64,000 nucleotides of DNA from Hyphomicrobiales bacterium (GTDB taxonomy: Bacteria; Pseudomonadota; Alphaproteobacteria; Rhizobiales; Rhizobiaceae). Position numbers and translations under genes: made by a program. Under the pieces are notes generated by a model. It searched no databases. It worked only from the letters and a program-made list of their open reading frames with translations, and was not told the origin of the DNA. The stretch is from the NCBI GenBank assembly GCA_900472175.1, contig UCHD01000025.1, positions 24,283-88,282 of the forward strand, in the 5' to 3' direction. Shown here one piece after another: positions 50,958 to 59,047 of this stretch (positions are counted from its first letter, which is position 1; each line of letters starts with the position of its first letter).

Positions 50958-51806
50958 TTACCTCGAAGTTCTGCCGGTCGGGTCAAGGCTGTCACGCAGC
51001 CAGTCGCCAAGAATGTTCAGGCCAAGCACGGTCAGGAGGATCGCAAGGCCCGGGAAGACGCTGACCCACCAGGCGGTCTGGAGATAGGTTCGGCCATCGG
51101 CCAGCATGCCGCCCCAGCTCGGGATGGTTGGGTCGACGCCAAGCCCGAGGAAGGTCAGGCTGCTTTCCAGAAGAATGTTGTTGGCGACGTTGAGGGTCAT
51201 CAGAACGATGACCGGCCCGATCAGGTTCGGCAGCAGGTGCTGAAAGATGATACGCCAGTCTTTGACGCCGATCGCCCGGGCAGAGAGAATGAATTCCCGC
51301 TCACGCAGCGTCAGCACCGAACCGCGCACCACCCGCGCATATTGCACCCATTGGGAAACGATCAGCAGGATGATCGTGTTGGTCAGGCTGCCGCCAACGA
51401 TGGCGATGAACGTGATCGCCAGCAGGATGAACGGCATGGCGAGCTGCAGGTCGGCAAAGCGCATCACCAGCATGTCCCAGAAGCCGCGATAGTAGCCGGC
51501 AATCAGGCCCATCAGCACGCCGAAGATCACCGCGCCGATTACCGAGGTGAAGCCGACCAGCAACGAAATCTTGCCGCCGGCGACCACGCGCGCCAGCACA
51601 TCCCGGCCGAGCGGATCGGTGCCCAGCGGATAGGCGGCCGTGGTGAAGGGCTTGGTGAGGCGCGCGATCAGGTTGATCTTTTCAGCGCCGCCGGGAAACA
51701 GCACGTCGGACAACAACACCGCGAGGCAGATGATGAGCGTCAGCGACGCACCAAGGATGAATTCAAGACTGTAGAACCGCGACAGGCGGGAGGTTTTGGC
51801 GGCCAT
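50958..51806 (-). CDS. Oligopeptide/dipeptide ABC transporter permease (DppC/OppC type)
   Basis: The 282-residue permease has six helices, with an N-terminal DppC-type segment (GTDPLGRDVLARVVAGGKISLLVG) and the EAA motif in SARAIGVKDWRIIFQHLLPN. A GGAG 9 bases upstream supports ATG at 51806. It follows DppB by 6 bases and precedes the peptidase by 4 bases, all in one leftward operon. Confidence 0.93.
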   Translation of the reverse strand: MAAKTSRLSRFYSLEFILGASLTLIICLAVLLSDVLFPGGAEKINLIARLTKPFTTAAYPLGTDPLGRDVLARVVAGGKISLLVGFTSVIGAVIFGVLMGLIAGYYRGFWDMLVMRFADLQLAMPFILLAITFIAIVGGSLTNTIILLIVSQWVQYARVVRGSVLTLREREFILSARAIGVKDWRIIFQHLLPNLIGPVIVLMTLNVANNILLESSLTFLGLGVDPTIPSWGGMLADGRTYLQTAWWVSVFPGLAILLTVLGLNILGDWLRDSLDPTGRTSR

Positions 51807-51812
51807 CGGCGA

Positions 51813-52736
51813 TTACTCCGTACGAATGCGCGGATCAACGAGCCCGTAGGCAATGTCGACCAGGAGATTGACGCCGACGATCATCAGCGACAGGACGGTA
51901 ATGACGGCCTGCAGGACAGGATAGTCGCGGCCCGAAACTGCGTCGAAGGCAAGCGTGCCCATGCCCGGCCAGTTGAAGACACGCTCAACGACGACAATGC
52001 CGCCGAGAAGGCCGCCAAACTGCAAGCCGAAATAGGTGATGAGCGGAATGGCGCAGTTGCGCAGTGCATGCTTGTAGAGCACCGTCGTTTCGCTGAGTCC
52101 CTTGGCGCGTGCCACCATGACATATTGCGATTTCAGGGTTTCCAGCATCGACGTGCGCACCAGCCGGACGTTGGTTGCCGTCAGGATGATGCCCATGGTC
52201 AATGCCGGCATGACGTAACTTGCCCACCCCGACATGCCGCTTGCCGGCAGCCAGCCAAGTGTCACGGCAAAGAGCAGCACCAGCATCGTGGCAAGCCAGA
52301 AGTTCGGGAAGGAAAGGCCGACCAGCGAGAGGATGCGGATCGCCTGATCGGCGGCCTTGCCTTTGGCAGTCGCAGCCTTGATGCCGAGCGGTATGGACAG
52401 TGCGATCGAAACGAACATCGAGATGAACGCAAGCAGCAGCGTGGCCGGCAGCGCATTGCCGATCAGAAGTGAGACAGGGGTTCCTCCGGTAAAGCTGCGC
52501 CCGAAGTCGAGCGTCACCATTCCCTTGAGGAAATTCAGATATTGCATGATGAACGGCTGATCGGTGCCCAGCGACGCACGGATGCGCATCAGGTCCTCTT
52601 CCGTCATGCTGCCACCACCCTGGAACATCATCAGAGCAGGATCGCCGGTCAGGCGGATGGCAAAAGAGACCACCAGCGTGATGGCGAAGACGACAAAGAT
52701 CGCCTGCAGCAATCGTTTGATAAGGAAACCGGCCAC
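51813..52736 (-). CDS. Oligopeptide/dipeptide ABC transporter permease (DppB/OppB type)
   Basis: The 307-residue permease begins with the DppB signature (LIKRLLQAIFVVFAITLVVSFAIRLTGDPA). It has the C-terminal YFGLQFGGLLGGIVVVERVFNWPGMGTLA and an EAA loop (RAKGLSETTVLYKHALRN). The start is GTG at 52736 with AAGGA 8 bases upstream. A hairpin terminator-like structure lies between it and the binding-protein gene, giving less permease than binding protein. Confidence 0.93.
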   Translation of the reverse strand: MAGFLIKRLLQAIFVVFAITLVVSFAIRLTGDPALMMFQGGGSMTEEDLMRIRASLGTDQPFIMQYLNFLKGMVTLDFGRSFTGGTPVSLLIGNALPATLLLAFISMFVSIALSIPLGIKAATAKGKAADQAIRILSLVGLSFPNFWLATMLVLLFAVTLGWLPASGMSGWASYVMPALTMGIILTATNVRLVRTSMLETLKSQYVMVARAKGLSETTVLYKHALRNCAIPLITYFGLQFGGLLGGIVVVERVFNWPGMGTLAFDAVSGRDYPVLQAVITVLSLMIVGVNLLVDIAYGLVDPRIRTE

Positions 52737-52760
52737 GTTCGTGATCCTTAAAGGTAAGGG

Positions 52761-52790
52761 AAAACGTGCCGCCCGCTAACCGGGCGGCAC
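52761..52790 (-). terminator. Attenuator-like hairpin between binding protein and permeases
   Basis: On the minus strand GTGCCGCCCG-GTTAG-CGGGCGGCAC is a 10-bp perfect stem followed by GTTTTCCC, 14 bases after the binding-protein stop codon. It looks like an intrinsic terminator with partial read-through that would keep permease levels below binding-protein levels. Confidence 0.75.
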
Positions 52791-52803
52791 AGAGGTCTTC
52801 AGA

Positions 52804-54339
52804 TTACTCGACGGTGACGTCGGTCAGCTTCAGGCGGTTATCCGAAGGAGCAACGAAGCCCTTCACCCGCTTGCTGATGCCGTAGATGGCGTTGCTGTTA
52901 TAGAGCGGCAGCTCCAGCGCGCGATCGGCGGCATAGCGGCCGACTTCCTTGAGGATCTTTTCCCGCTCCGCGCGATCCGTCAGCGGACGCTGCGATTCCA
53001 GCAGCTTGTCCAGTGTCTCGTCCTTGTCGTAAGGGTTCCACTTTTCGCCGGAGTGATACATCGCATAGGCGGTGTTGTCATAGTCGAACGTCCAGCCGCC
53101 CCATTTTTGCTGGAACATCGCGCCCGTCTTGCCCTGCGGAATGATGTCGTTGATCAGGACATTGGTTTCGTAAGGCTTGATCGTCGCGGTGATACCGACC
53201 ATCTGCAGGTAGCTGGCAACGACCTGCGCCACCTCGTTCATCGTCGAATCATTGCCGCGGATATCGATCTGCAGGGGGGTGCCCGGCTTGATGCCGGCTT
53301 CCGCGAGAAGCGCCTTTGCGCCTTCCGGATCATAGGCAACAGCCTTCAGGTCCGCATCATAGCCGAAGGACAGCGCGCCCTGGAAGCTGACGATCTCGGA
53401 AGCCTGACCAGCAAGAATCGACTGGACGATGGTTGCGCGATCGACGGCCATGATGATCGCCTTGCGCACCTTGGGATCGGCGGTAATGCCGTCGCGTGTG
53501 TTGAAGCGCAGCGCATCGACCGTCGGACCCGGAACGCTGACGACAGCAAGGTTCGCATCGCCTTCAATCACCGGTATCATGCCGATCGGAATGGTCGGCG
53601 GGATGACCAGATCGACGCGGCCGGCCTGAAGCTCGGCAACAGCCGTCGCGGGTTCGGTGATGAAGCGATATTCCAGTTCGGAAAGCTTCGGCGCGCCGCC
53701 CCAATAATCCGGGTTGGCTGCAAGCTTGATATCGACCTTGGGTGTGTAGGACACGAACTTGAACGCGCCTGTGCCGACAGGATTAAGGTTGAAATTGTCC
53801 TCCCCCTTTTCCTGAATGTATTTCGGCGGAACGATCATTGCACCATAACCGGCAAGCTTGGTCAGCAGAACCGGATCGGGCGTCTTCAGCTTCATGTCGA
53901 CGGTATAATCATCGATCACGTCAACGCTTTCGATGCTGGTATAGTTGGAGCGCTGCGGTCCCTTGGCACCCTCTTCGCCAAGCAGACGTTCGAAGGTGAA
54001 CTTCACTGCCTCAGCATTGAAGGCTTCGCCATCATGGAACTTGACGTTCTGGCGCAGCTTGAAGCGGATGCGCTTGCCTTCGTCCAGCTCTTCCCAGGAT
54101 TCAGCCAGGCCCGGCACGAGCTTGAGATCGGGACCACGATAGGTCAGGCCGTCGAAGATATTGGTCGAGACGGCAGCCCACTGTACCAGGAAGGTGTCGA
54201 TCGGATCCCAGCTGCCGGGGTCCTGCGGGCTCGAAATCGTCATCTTACCGGCAGCCAGAGCCGGGCCGGCATAAATGGCTGTAGCCGACAGGGCCAATGC
54301 CATAAAGGTCGTTGTCAGTCCCCGTTTGATTGTTTGCAT
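52804..54339 (-). CDS. Periplasmic oligopeptide-type binding protein (SBP_bac_5)
   Basis: The 511-residue protein has a signal peptide (MQTIKRGLTTTFMALALSATAIYAGPALA, cut before AGKM). The SBP_bac_5 layout follows (LVPGLAESWEELDEGKRIRFKLRQNVKFHDGEAFNAEAV; YWGGAPKLSELEYRFI; FVAPSDNRLKLTDVTVE at the end). GAGGAA precedes the ATG at 54339. It is the second gene of the operon after the fused ATPase and likely binds a peptide or peptide-like compound. It may be specialised, since an M14 peptidase ends the same transcript. Confidence 0.93.
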   Translation of the reverse strand: MQTIKRGLTTTFMALALSATAIYAGPALAAGKMTISSPQDPGSWDPIDTFLVQWAAVSTNIFDGLTYRGPDLKLVPGLAESWEELDEGKRIRFKLRQNVKFHDGEAFNAEAVKFTFERLLGEEGAKGPQRSNYTSIESVDVIDDYTVDMKLKTPDPVLLTKLAGYGAMIVPPKYIQEKGEDNFNLNPVGTGAFKFVSYTPKVDIKLAANPDYWGGAPKLSELEYRFITEPATAVAELQAGRVDLVIPPTIPIGMIPVIEGDANLAVVSVPGPTVDALRFNTRDGITADPKVRKAIIMAVDRATIVQSILAGQASEIVSFQGALSFGYDADLKAVAYDPEGAKALLAEAGIKPGTPLQIDIRGNDSTMNEVAQVVASYLQMVGITATIKPYETNVLINDIIPQGKTGAMFQQKWGGWTFDYDNTAYAMYHSGEKWNPYDKDETLDKLLESQRPLTDRAEREKILKEVGRYAADRALELPLYNSNAIYGISKRVKGFVAPSDNRLKLTDVTVE

Positions 54340-54381
54340 ATCGCTGTTCCTCTTCAGTTGCTTGCAGTTTTTTCGCAGATA

Positions 54382-56208
54382 TCAGGCCACCTTTGCGACG
54401 AAGTGGCCCGGATCGATTTCCTCGTGAACGAGAATGGCGGGCTCATCGCCGACGCGGTGAACCGGATTGGGTATGTCGCCGGTGATCAGGGTGCTTTTGC
54501 GCTCCCTGTTGGGATCAGCGACAGGAACGGCCGAGAGAAGGCGGCGGGTATAATCATGCTGCGGTGTCTCGAACACTTGCTGGCGGCTACCCATTTCCAT
54601 GATCTGACCAAGGTAGAGCACCGCAACGCGATGGCTGATCTCCTCGACCACCGCCATGTCATGACTGATGAAGAGATAGGCGAGACCGCGCTCGGCCTGC
54701 AGATCCATGAACAGGTTTATGATTTGCGCCTGGATCGACACGTCGAGCGCCGACAGCGCCTCGTCGGCGATGATCAGCTTGGGCTCGGAGGCCAGCGCCC
54801 GCGCGATACAGACGCGCTGGCGCTGTCCGCCGGAAAACTCGTGCGGATAACGATCCGCATGGGCCGATGTCAGACCGACGCGCTCAAGCAGCTCGTCAAC
54901 ACGCCGGCGCACGGCCTTTGTGCCTAGGATCAGGCCATGTGTGTTGATCGGTTCGGCGATCGAGAAACCAACGGTCTTGCGCGGATCGAGCGAGGCAAAG
55001 GGGTCCTGGAAGATATATTGAACGTCCTGACGCAGGCGAAAACGTTCGGCCTGCGACATCGATGAAAACGGCTTGCCGTTAAACGCGATATCGCCTGCCT
55101 TAGCAGTCTGCAACTGCTGGATCGTCCGGCCAATGGTCGATTTTCCGGAACCGGATTCGCCGACAAGCGCCAGCGTCTCGCCCGGATAGATGTCAAAGCC
55201 GACTTTGGATACCGCGCTGAGACGGTGGGTTACCTTGCCGAAGAGGGACTTGCGGATATCGAAGCTGACAGACAGGTCCCTGACCGAAAGTAGCGGCTTT
55301 TCGTCATAGCGGGCGGTGTCCTGCACGCGCTCCTCGCCGACAACCACGGGCGCTCCATCGCGCAGCACTGTCACCGGCATACGCTTGGGGAACGCTTCCC
55401 CGGCCATGCTGCCAAGGCGCGGTACCGCCGCCAGAAGCGTGCGGGTATAGGGATGCTGCGGATTGGCGAATATCTCGCGAACCGGGCCTTCCTCGACCTT
55501 CTTGCCCTTCCACATGACGACGACATCGTCAGCCATCTCGGCCACGACGCCCATGTCATGCGTGATGAAGATCATGCCCATGCCGAGTTCCTGCTGCAGG
55601 TCCCGCATGATGTGGAGGATCTGCGCCTGGATCGTCACGTCGAGCGCAGTTGTCGGTTCGTCGGCAATCAACAGCTTCGGCCGGCAGGCCAGCGCCATGG
55701 CAATCATCACGCGCTGGCGCATGCCACCGGAAAGCTGGTGCGGGTAACGCTTCAGAAGCTGCCCGGAATCCGGCAGGCGAACCATATCCAGAAGCCGCTG
55801 CGCCTCCGCCATCGCCGTAGGCTTGTTCATCGCTTCGTGCAGCAAAAGAACTTCGCAGATCTGCTCGCCGATCGTGAAAACCGGGTTCAGCGATGTCATC
55901 GGCTCCTGGAAGATCATGGCGATCTCCTTGCCGCGAATGCGCCGCATCGCCTTCTGGGAGGTTTGAAGCAGATCTTTTTCTCCAAACAGGATTCGGCCTG
56001 TCGAGAATGTTGCCCCCATCATGTCAGCAAGCCGCATGACTGCCAGAGACGTAACGGATTTACCGGAACCGGATTCACCGACAACAGCCACGGTCTTGCC
56101 GGGCGCGACGGAGAAGGAAAGGTCTTCCACCACACGGTTGGCGCCAAAATTGACCGTCAGGTCTTCAACCGAAATCAGCATTTTGCGATCAGTCATCGGC
56201 AGGGTCAT
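54382..56208 (-). CDS. Fused oligopeptide ABC transporter ATPase (DppD-DppF in one chain)
   Basis: The 608-residue protein joins the two ATPases that E. coli encodes as DppD and DppF. The N-terminal half has [24 protein letters not shown] and [11 protein letters not shown]. The C-terminal half has [27 protein letters not shown] and [12 protein letters not shown] (Ala replaces the usual Pro in the second Walker B region). GGAGG 7 bases upstream fixes the ATG at 56208. It is the first gene of the leftward operon. ATPase fusions like this are common in Rhizobiales. Confidence 0.94.
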   Translation of the reverse strand: MTLPMTDRKMLISVEDLTVNFGANRVVEDLSFSVAPGKTVAVVGESGSGKSVTSLAVMRLADMMGATFSTGRILFGEKDLLQTSQKAMRRIRGKEIAMIFQEPMTSLNPVFTIGEQICEVLLLHEAMNKPTAMAEAQRLLDMVRLPDSGQLLKRYPHQLSGGMRQRVMIAMALACRPKLLIADEPTTALDVTIQAQILHIMRDLQQELGMGMIFITHDMGVVAEMADDVVVMWKGKKVEEGPVREIFANPQHPYTRTLLAAVPRLGSMAGEAFPKRMPVTVLRDGAPVVVGEERVQDTARYDEKPLLSVRDLSVSFDIRKSLFGKVTHRLSAVSKVGFDIYPGETLALVGESGSGKSTIGRTIQQLQTAKAGDIAFNGKPFSSMSQAERFRLRQDVQYIFQDPFASLDPRKTVGFSIAEPINTHGLILGTKAVRRRVDELLERVGLTSAHADRYPHEFSGGQRQRVCIARALASEPKLIIADEALSALDVSIQAQIINLFMDLQAERGLAYLFISHDMAVVEEISHRVAVLYLGQIMEMGSRQQVFETPQHDYTRRLLSAVPVADPNRERKSTLITGDIPNPVHRVGDEPAILVHEEIDPGHFVAKVA

Positions 56209-56673
56209 GTCAGGGCCTCCGGCTACGCTTGCGCCATGGGGTCAATGAAGCAGCAAGCTGCCGTGGTGAAACACGCAGAATGACAGCACTGGCGGGCTGG
56301 AAAGAACCAACACCCGAAATACCCTCCTCCAAAACGTCGGCGAACGCTACTGAATGTGAACAATCATGTCCAGAGTGTTGAGCAATAAATACATATCGCC
56401 CTACAGTTCGAGCACCCATGTTGATTAATCGAAACTTTCGTTTGGCGCACCGGCTCCAGCCGAAGGAATGGACAGAACCAAAGGGCCGCGCGTGCGGTGC
56501 ACGGCTGGCGACGGCACGCGTAACACCCGTTGGGTGTCCGACACTACCAAGCCCCCAAGCTGGATACTTCCATTGAACGGGAGCTGCCGACTAAGACACA
56601 CTGCATCCCTCACGCCGGAAGACTGCGCTTCGCCGCGTTATCGACCTTGAAATGATCAACCGGAACCAAAAGC
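56209..56673. other. Intergenic region upstream of peptide importer
   Basis: The 465 bases hold no supported gene. The right part has a short hairpin (ACACCC-GTT-GGGTGT, 56523-56537) and moderately GC-rich sequence. The left part (56209-56460) should hold the importer promoter. At 56422-56432 the sequence TGATTAATCGA equals the left half of the LacI operator at 41420, and CGAAA-C-TTTCG follows from 56430 as a separate 11-bp inverted repeat. The region between the two operons could also contain a small RNA, but I see no direct sign of one. Confidence 0.45.
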
Positions 56674-57846
56674 TCAGGCGGGCGCCAGTTCCTGCTCGAC
56701 CAGGGTCGCCCAGAAAGCGACGCCGGGTCCGATCGCCTCATCGTTGAAATCATAGGCGGTGTTGTGGTGCAGCGCGCCATCGACCGCCGGACCGTTGCCA
56801 AGCCAGACATAACAGCCCGGAGCCTCACCGGCGAAATAGGCAAAATCATCACCAGCCGTTGATGGTGGAAAGGTTGTTCTAAGTTTGCTGCCAAAGACAG
56901 CGCCGGCCGCCTTCAACGCACGCTCTGTTGCGTCCGCATTGTTGACAACAGGCGGTATGCGGCGCTCGAAACCATAATCAGCGGCAATGCCGTACATCGC
57001 TGCAGTCCCGCTCGCCAGACGGCCGATTTCTGTTTCCAGCTGATCGCGCACCTCGGGCGAATAGGCCCGCGCAGTCCCGCCGATCTCGACAATATCGGGA
57101 ATGACATTGAGCGCCTGTGGATTGCCCGCCTGCACAGAACAGGCGCTGACCACGGCAGACTGCAACGGATCGACGACCCGGCCCACAATCGTCTGGAGAG
57201 ACGCAAGAAAGGTCGCCGCAGCAGTGATCGGGTCCTTGCCCAGATGCGGCTTGGCGCCATGCGTACCGGTCCCGCGGAAGGTCACGCGCCAGCTGTCGGA
57301 GGAGGCAAGCTGCGGCCCGGCAACCACGGCCATTTCATCGGTATCGAGGCCCGGCATATTGTGCAGGCCATAAACGGCGTCGCAGGCAAACTGCTTGAAC
57401 AACCCGTCCTCGACCATGCGCCGGGCGCCGCCACGGCCCTCTTCCGCCGGCTGGAAGATGAAATGCACGGTGCCGGAGAAATTGCGGGTTTCCGCCAGAT
57501 AGCGCGCAGCCCCCAGCAGCAGGGCCGTGTGGCCGTCATGGCCACAGGCGTGCATCTTGCCGCTGACAGTGGATTTGTAGGAACGCTCCGCCGTTTCCGG
57601 CATTGCCAGTGCATCCATATCGGCACGAAGACCGATGCTGCGGGTGCCATTGCCGATCTGGAGCGTCCCGACCACGCCCGTGCCGCCCAGTCCGCGTGTC
57701 ACGGCGACCCCGGCCTTCTCCAGCAGATCCGCAACGATGGCGCTGGTTCGTTCTTCCTCGAAACCAAGCTCGGGATGCGCATGCAGATCGCGGCGCAGCG
57801 CAGTGAGGAAAGGCAGGTCGGCAGTCAGGATTTCGGGCAGGCGCAT
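56674..57846 (-). CDS. M20-family amidohydrolase (hippurate hydrolase/N-acyl-amino-acid hydrolase type)
   Basis: The 390-residue enzyme has the M20D layout: RRDLHAHPELGFEEERT, GLRADMDALAMPE, HACGHDGHTALLLGAA (metal ligands), FIFQPAEEGRGGARRM and the C-terminal TAGDDFAYFAGEAPGCYVWLGNG with HHNTAYDFNDEA. It removes an acyl group from an N-acyl amino acid, or similar amides, in the cytoplasm. ATG at 57846 is followed by MRLPEIL; the longer frame to 58545 overlaps the divergent gene and is rejected. It is divergent from a phosphoribosyltransferase, with 138 bases between the starts. Confidence 0.9.
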   Translation of the reverse strand: MRLPEILTADLPFLTALRRDLHAHPELGFEEERTSAIVADLLEKAGVAVTRGLGGTGVVGTLQIGNGTRSIGLRADMDALAMPETAERSYKSTVSGKMHACGHDGHTALLLGAARYLAETRNFSGTVHFIFQPAEEGRGGARRMVEDGLFKQFACDAVYGLHNMPGLDTDEMAVVAGPQLASSDSWRVTFRGTGTHGAKPHLGKDPITAAATFLASLQTIVGRVVDPLQSAVVSACSVQAGNPQALNVIPDIVEIGGTARAYSPEVRDQLETEIGRLASGTAAMYGIAADYGFERRIPPVVNNADATERALKAAGAVFGSKLRTTFPPSTAGDDFAYFAGEAPGCYVWLGNGPAVDGALHHNTAYDFNDEAIGPGVAFWATLVEQELAPA

Positions 57847-57984
57847 CGGCAGGCAATTCCTTGGATCGTGGCGTGGTCCACTGTTGTCGGGGTCGACAGA
57901 CTTCCCCTTGACGTTCTTCCGGTATAGAGCAAAACCACAAAAAACCGAACACCTCCCTCGCAGTTTGACTTGAAGGAAGACGCC

Positions 57985-58680
57985 ATGCAGCCGCATGACT
58001 TCTGGCAGGAAATCCATCCCGCAAACACGTTCGATACGGACAAGACCCACAGGGATTTTTATCCGGCAACCCTGGCGGATGGACGTCAAATCCGGCTGCC
58101 AATCCGGCCTCTGTCCGATGGGACCCATGCATTGGCGTCGCTGATCGTCAACCAGGCGAGCTTTGCCGTCCAGGATGCGCTGGCCGCCCAGCTTGCCGAA
58201 AAACTCCGGCCATTCCAGCCCGACGTCATCATCGGTCTGCCGACGCTTGGCCTGACGCTTGCCAGCGCGGTGGCGCGGGCGCTCGGCCACAGCCGTTATG
58301 TTCCGCTCGGGACCTCGCCCAAATTCTGGTACCAGGCCGATCTGTCGGTGCCGATGTCCTCGATCACCACGCCAGACCAGACAAAACGGCTCTATATCGA
58401 TCCGCGCATGCTGCCACTTCTGAAAAGCCGCCGCGCCGTTCTCATCGACGATGTTATTTCCAGCGGCACATCCATCGTCGCCGGCCTCTCCCTCCTTGCA
58501 ATCGCCGGCATCGAACCGGTGGCCATCGGTGCGGCCATGCTGCAATCACGCCGGTGGGTCGATCGGCTGACCGCTTTGGACAGCCGATGGCCGGAGAAGA
58601 CCGCCGGGGTTTTCGCCACGCCGCTATTGTCGAAGACGCCGGATGGAAGCTGGAGTGCTGACGGCAATGCTGCGGCATGA
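57985..58680 (+). CDS. Purine phosphoribosyltransferase-like protein
   Basis: The 231-residue protein has the type I PRTase fold, with the PRPP-binding loop VLIDDVISSGTS (residues ~155-166) and a RPFQPDVIIGLPTLGLTLASAVARALGH segment. ATG at 57985 has AAGGA 7 bases upstream. The family transfers a nucleobase to PRPP; a purine is likely, given nucleoside hydrolase and adenine deaminase genes nearby, but specificity is not shown. It lies divergent from the M20 hydrolase and is the last gene before the prkA region. Confidence 0.83.
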   Translation: MQPHDFWQEIHPANTFDTDKTHRDFYPATLADGRQIRLPIRPLSDGTHALASLIVNQASFAVQDALAAQLAEKLRPFQPDVIIGLPTLGLTLASAVARALGHSRYVPLGTSPKFWYQADLSVPMSSITTPDQTKRLYIDPRMLPLLKSRRAVLIDDVISSGTSIVAGLSLLAIAGIEPVAIGAAMLQSRRWVDRLTALDSRWPEKTAGVFATPLLSKTPDGSWSADGNAAA

Positions 58681-58681
58681 T

Positions 58682-58710
58682 CCGGGTGTAACCAGCCCAA
58701 AAACACCCGG
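58682..58710 (+). terminator. Hairpin after phosphoribosyltransferase gene
   Basis: An 8-bp perfect stem (CCGGGTGT / ACACCCGG) with a 13-base loop begins 2 bases past the stop codon. There is no U-tract. Confidence 0.4.
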
Positions 58711-58958
58711 CAGCGTGTGAGAATAAATTTACCTCCCCGAAAGTTGTGAAGATCACGGATGGGATGATGGTTGTCGGCACTATTGTGTTAGGCTGAACGG
58801 GAAGAATTCGGAACGATCATCAACGGTGGTGATTCGGGTCTGAGCGAGGCTGCGCGATCGCCGGCGCACCCTTCGGCAAGGATCCATGATCCGTCGTTCC
58901 CGCCCAGATGGGGTGGCCCTCTTCGTTATCAGATTCTGAGCAGTAACAATTATTTGAA

Positions 58959-58983
58959 GGAACTTTCGAGAGCAAGGAACGTT
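58959..58983 (+). promoter_or_regulatory. EcfG (RpoE2-type) general stress promoter for prkA
   Basis: GGAAC (58959-58963), 16 bases, then CGTT (58980-58983) matches the GGAAC-N16-CGTT consensus of the alphaproteobacterial general-stress sigma factor. Transcription would start near 58990, giving a leader of about 58 bases. Confidence 0.7.
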
Positions 58984-59047
58984 CATCTCGTTGAGCGAGC
59001 CGTCAGGCAGCGATCCCGTCTCAACGAACCGGCCGCGGGAGAGCATG

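Larger units (their letters stand above)
58681..59047. other. prkA upstream region
   Basis: The 367 bases hold no gene. A hairpin (CCGGGTGT 58682-58689 and ACACCCGG 58703-58710) just after the phosphoribosyltransferase may terminate that gene. The rest is the promoter region of prkA, including the EcfG-type site at 58959-58983. Confidence 0.6.

Noticed and set aside
50919..52472. Long rightward ORF (517 codons) antisense to the peptide-importer permeases
   Set aside because: It is a high-GC shadow: very rich in Asp, Gln, Arg and His, with no domain motif, and the opposite strand encodes clear DppB and DppC proteins.
53053..54927. Long rightward ORF (624 codons) opposite the binding protein and the ATPase
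   Set aside because: It crosses two well-supported genes on the other strand and shows no family signature; codon-bias shadow.
58991..59047. TTG start giving an 18-residue longer PrkA
   Set aside because: It lies at the predicted EcfG transcription start, and GGGAG supports ATG at 59048.
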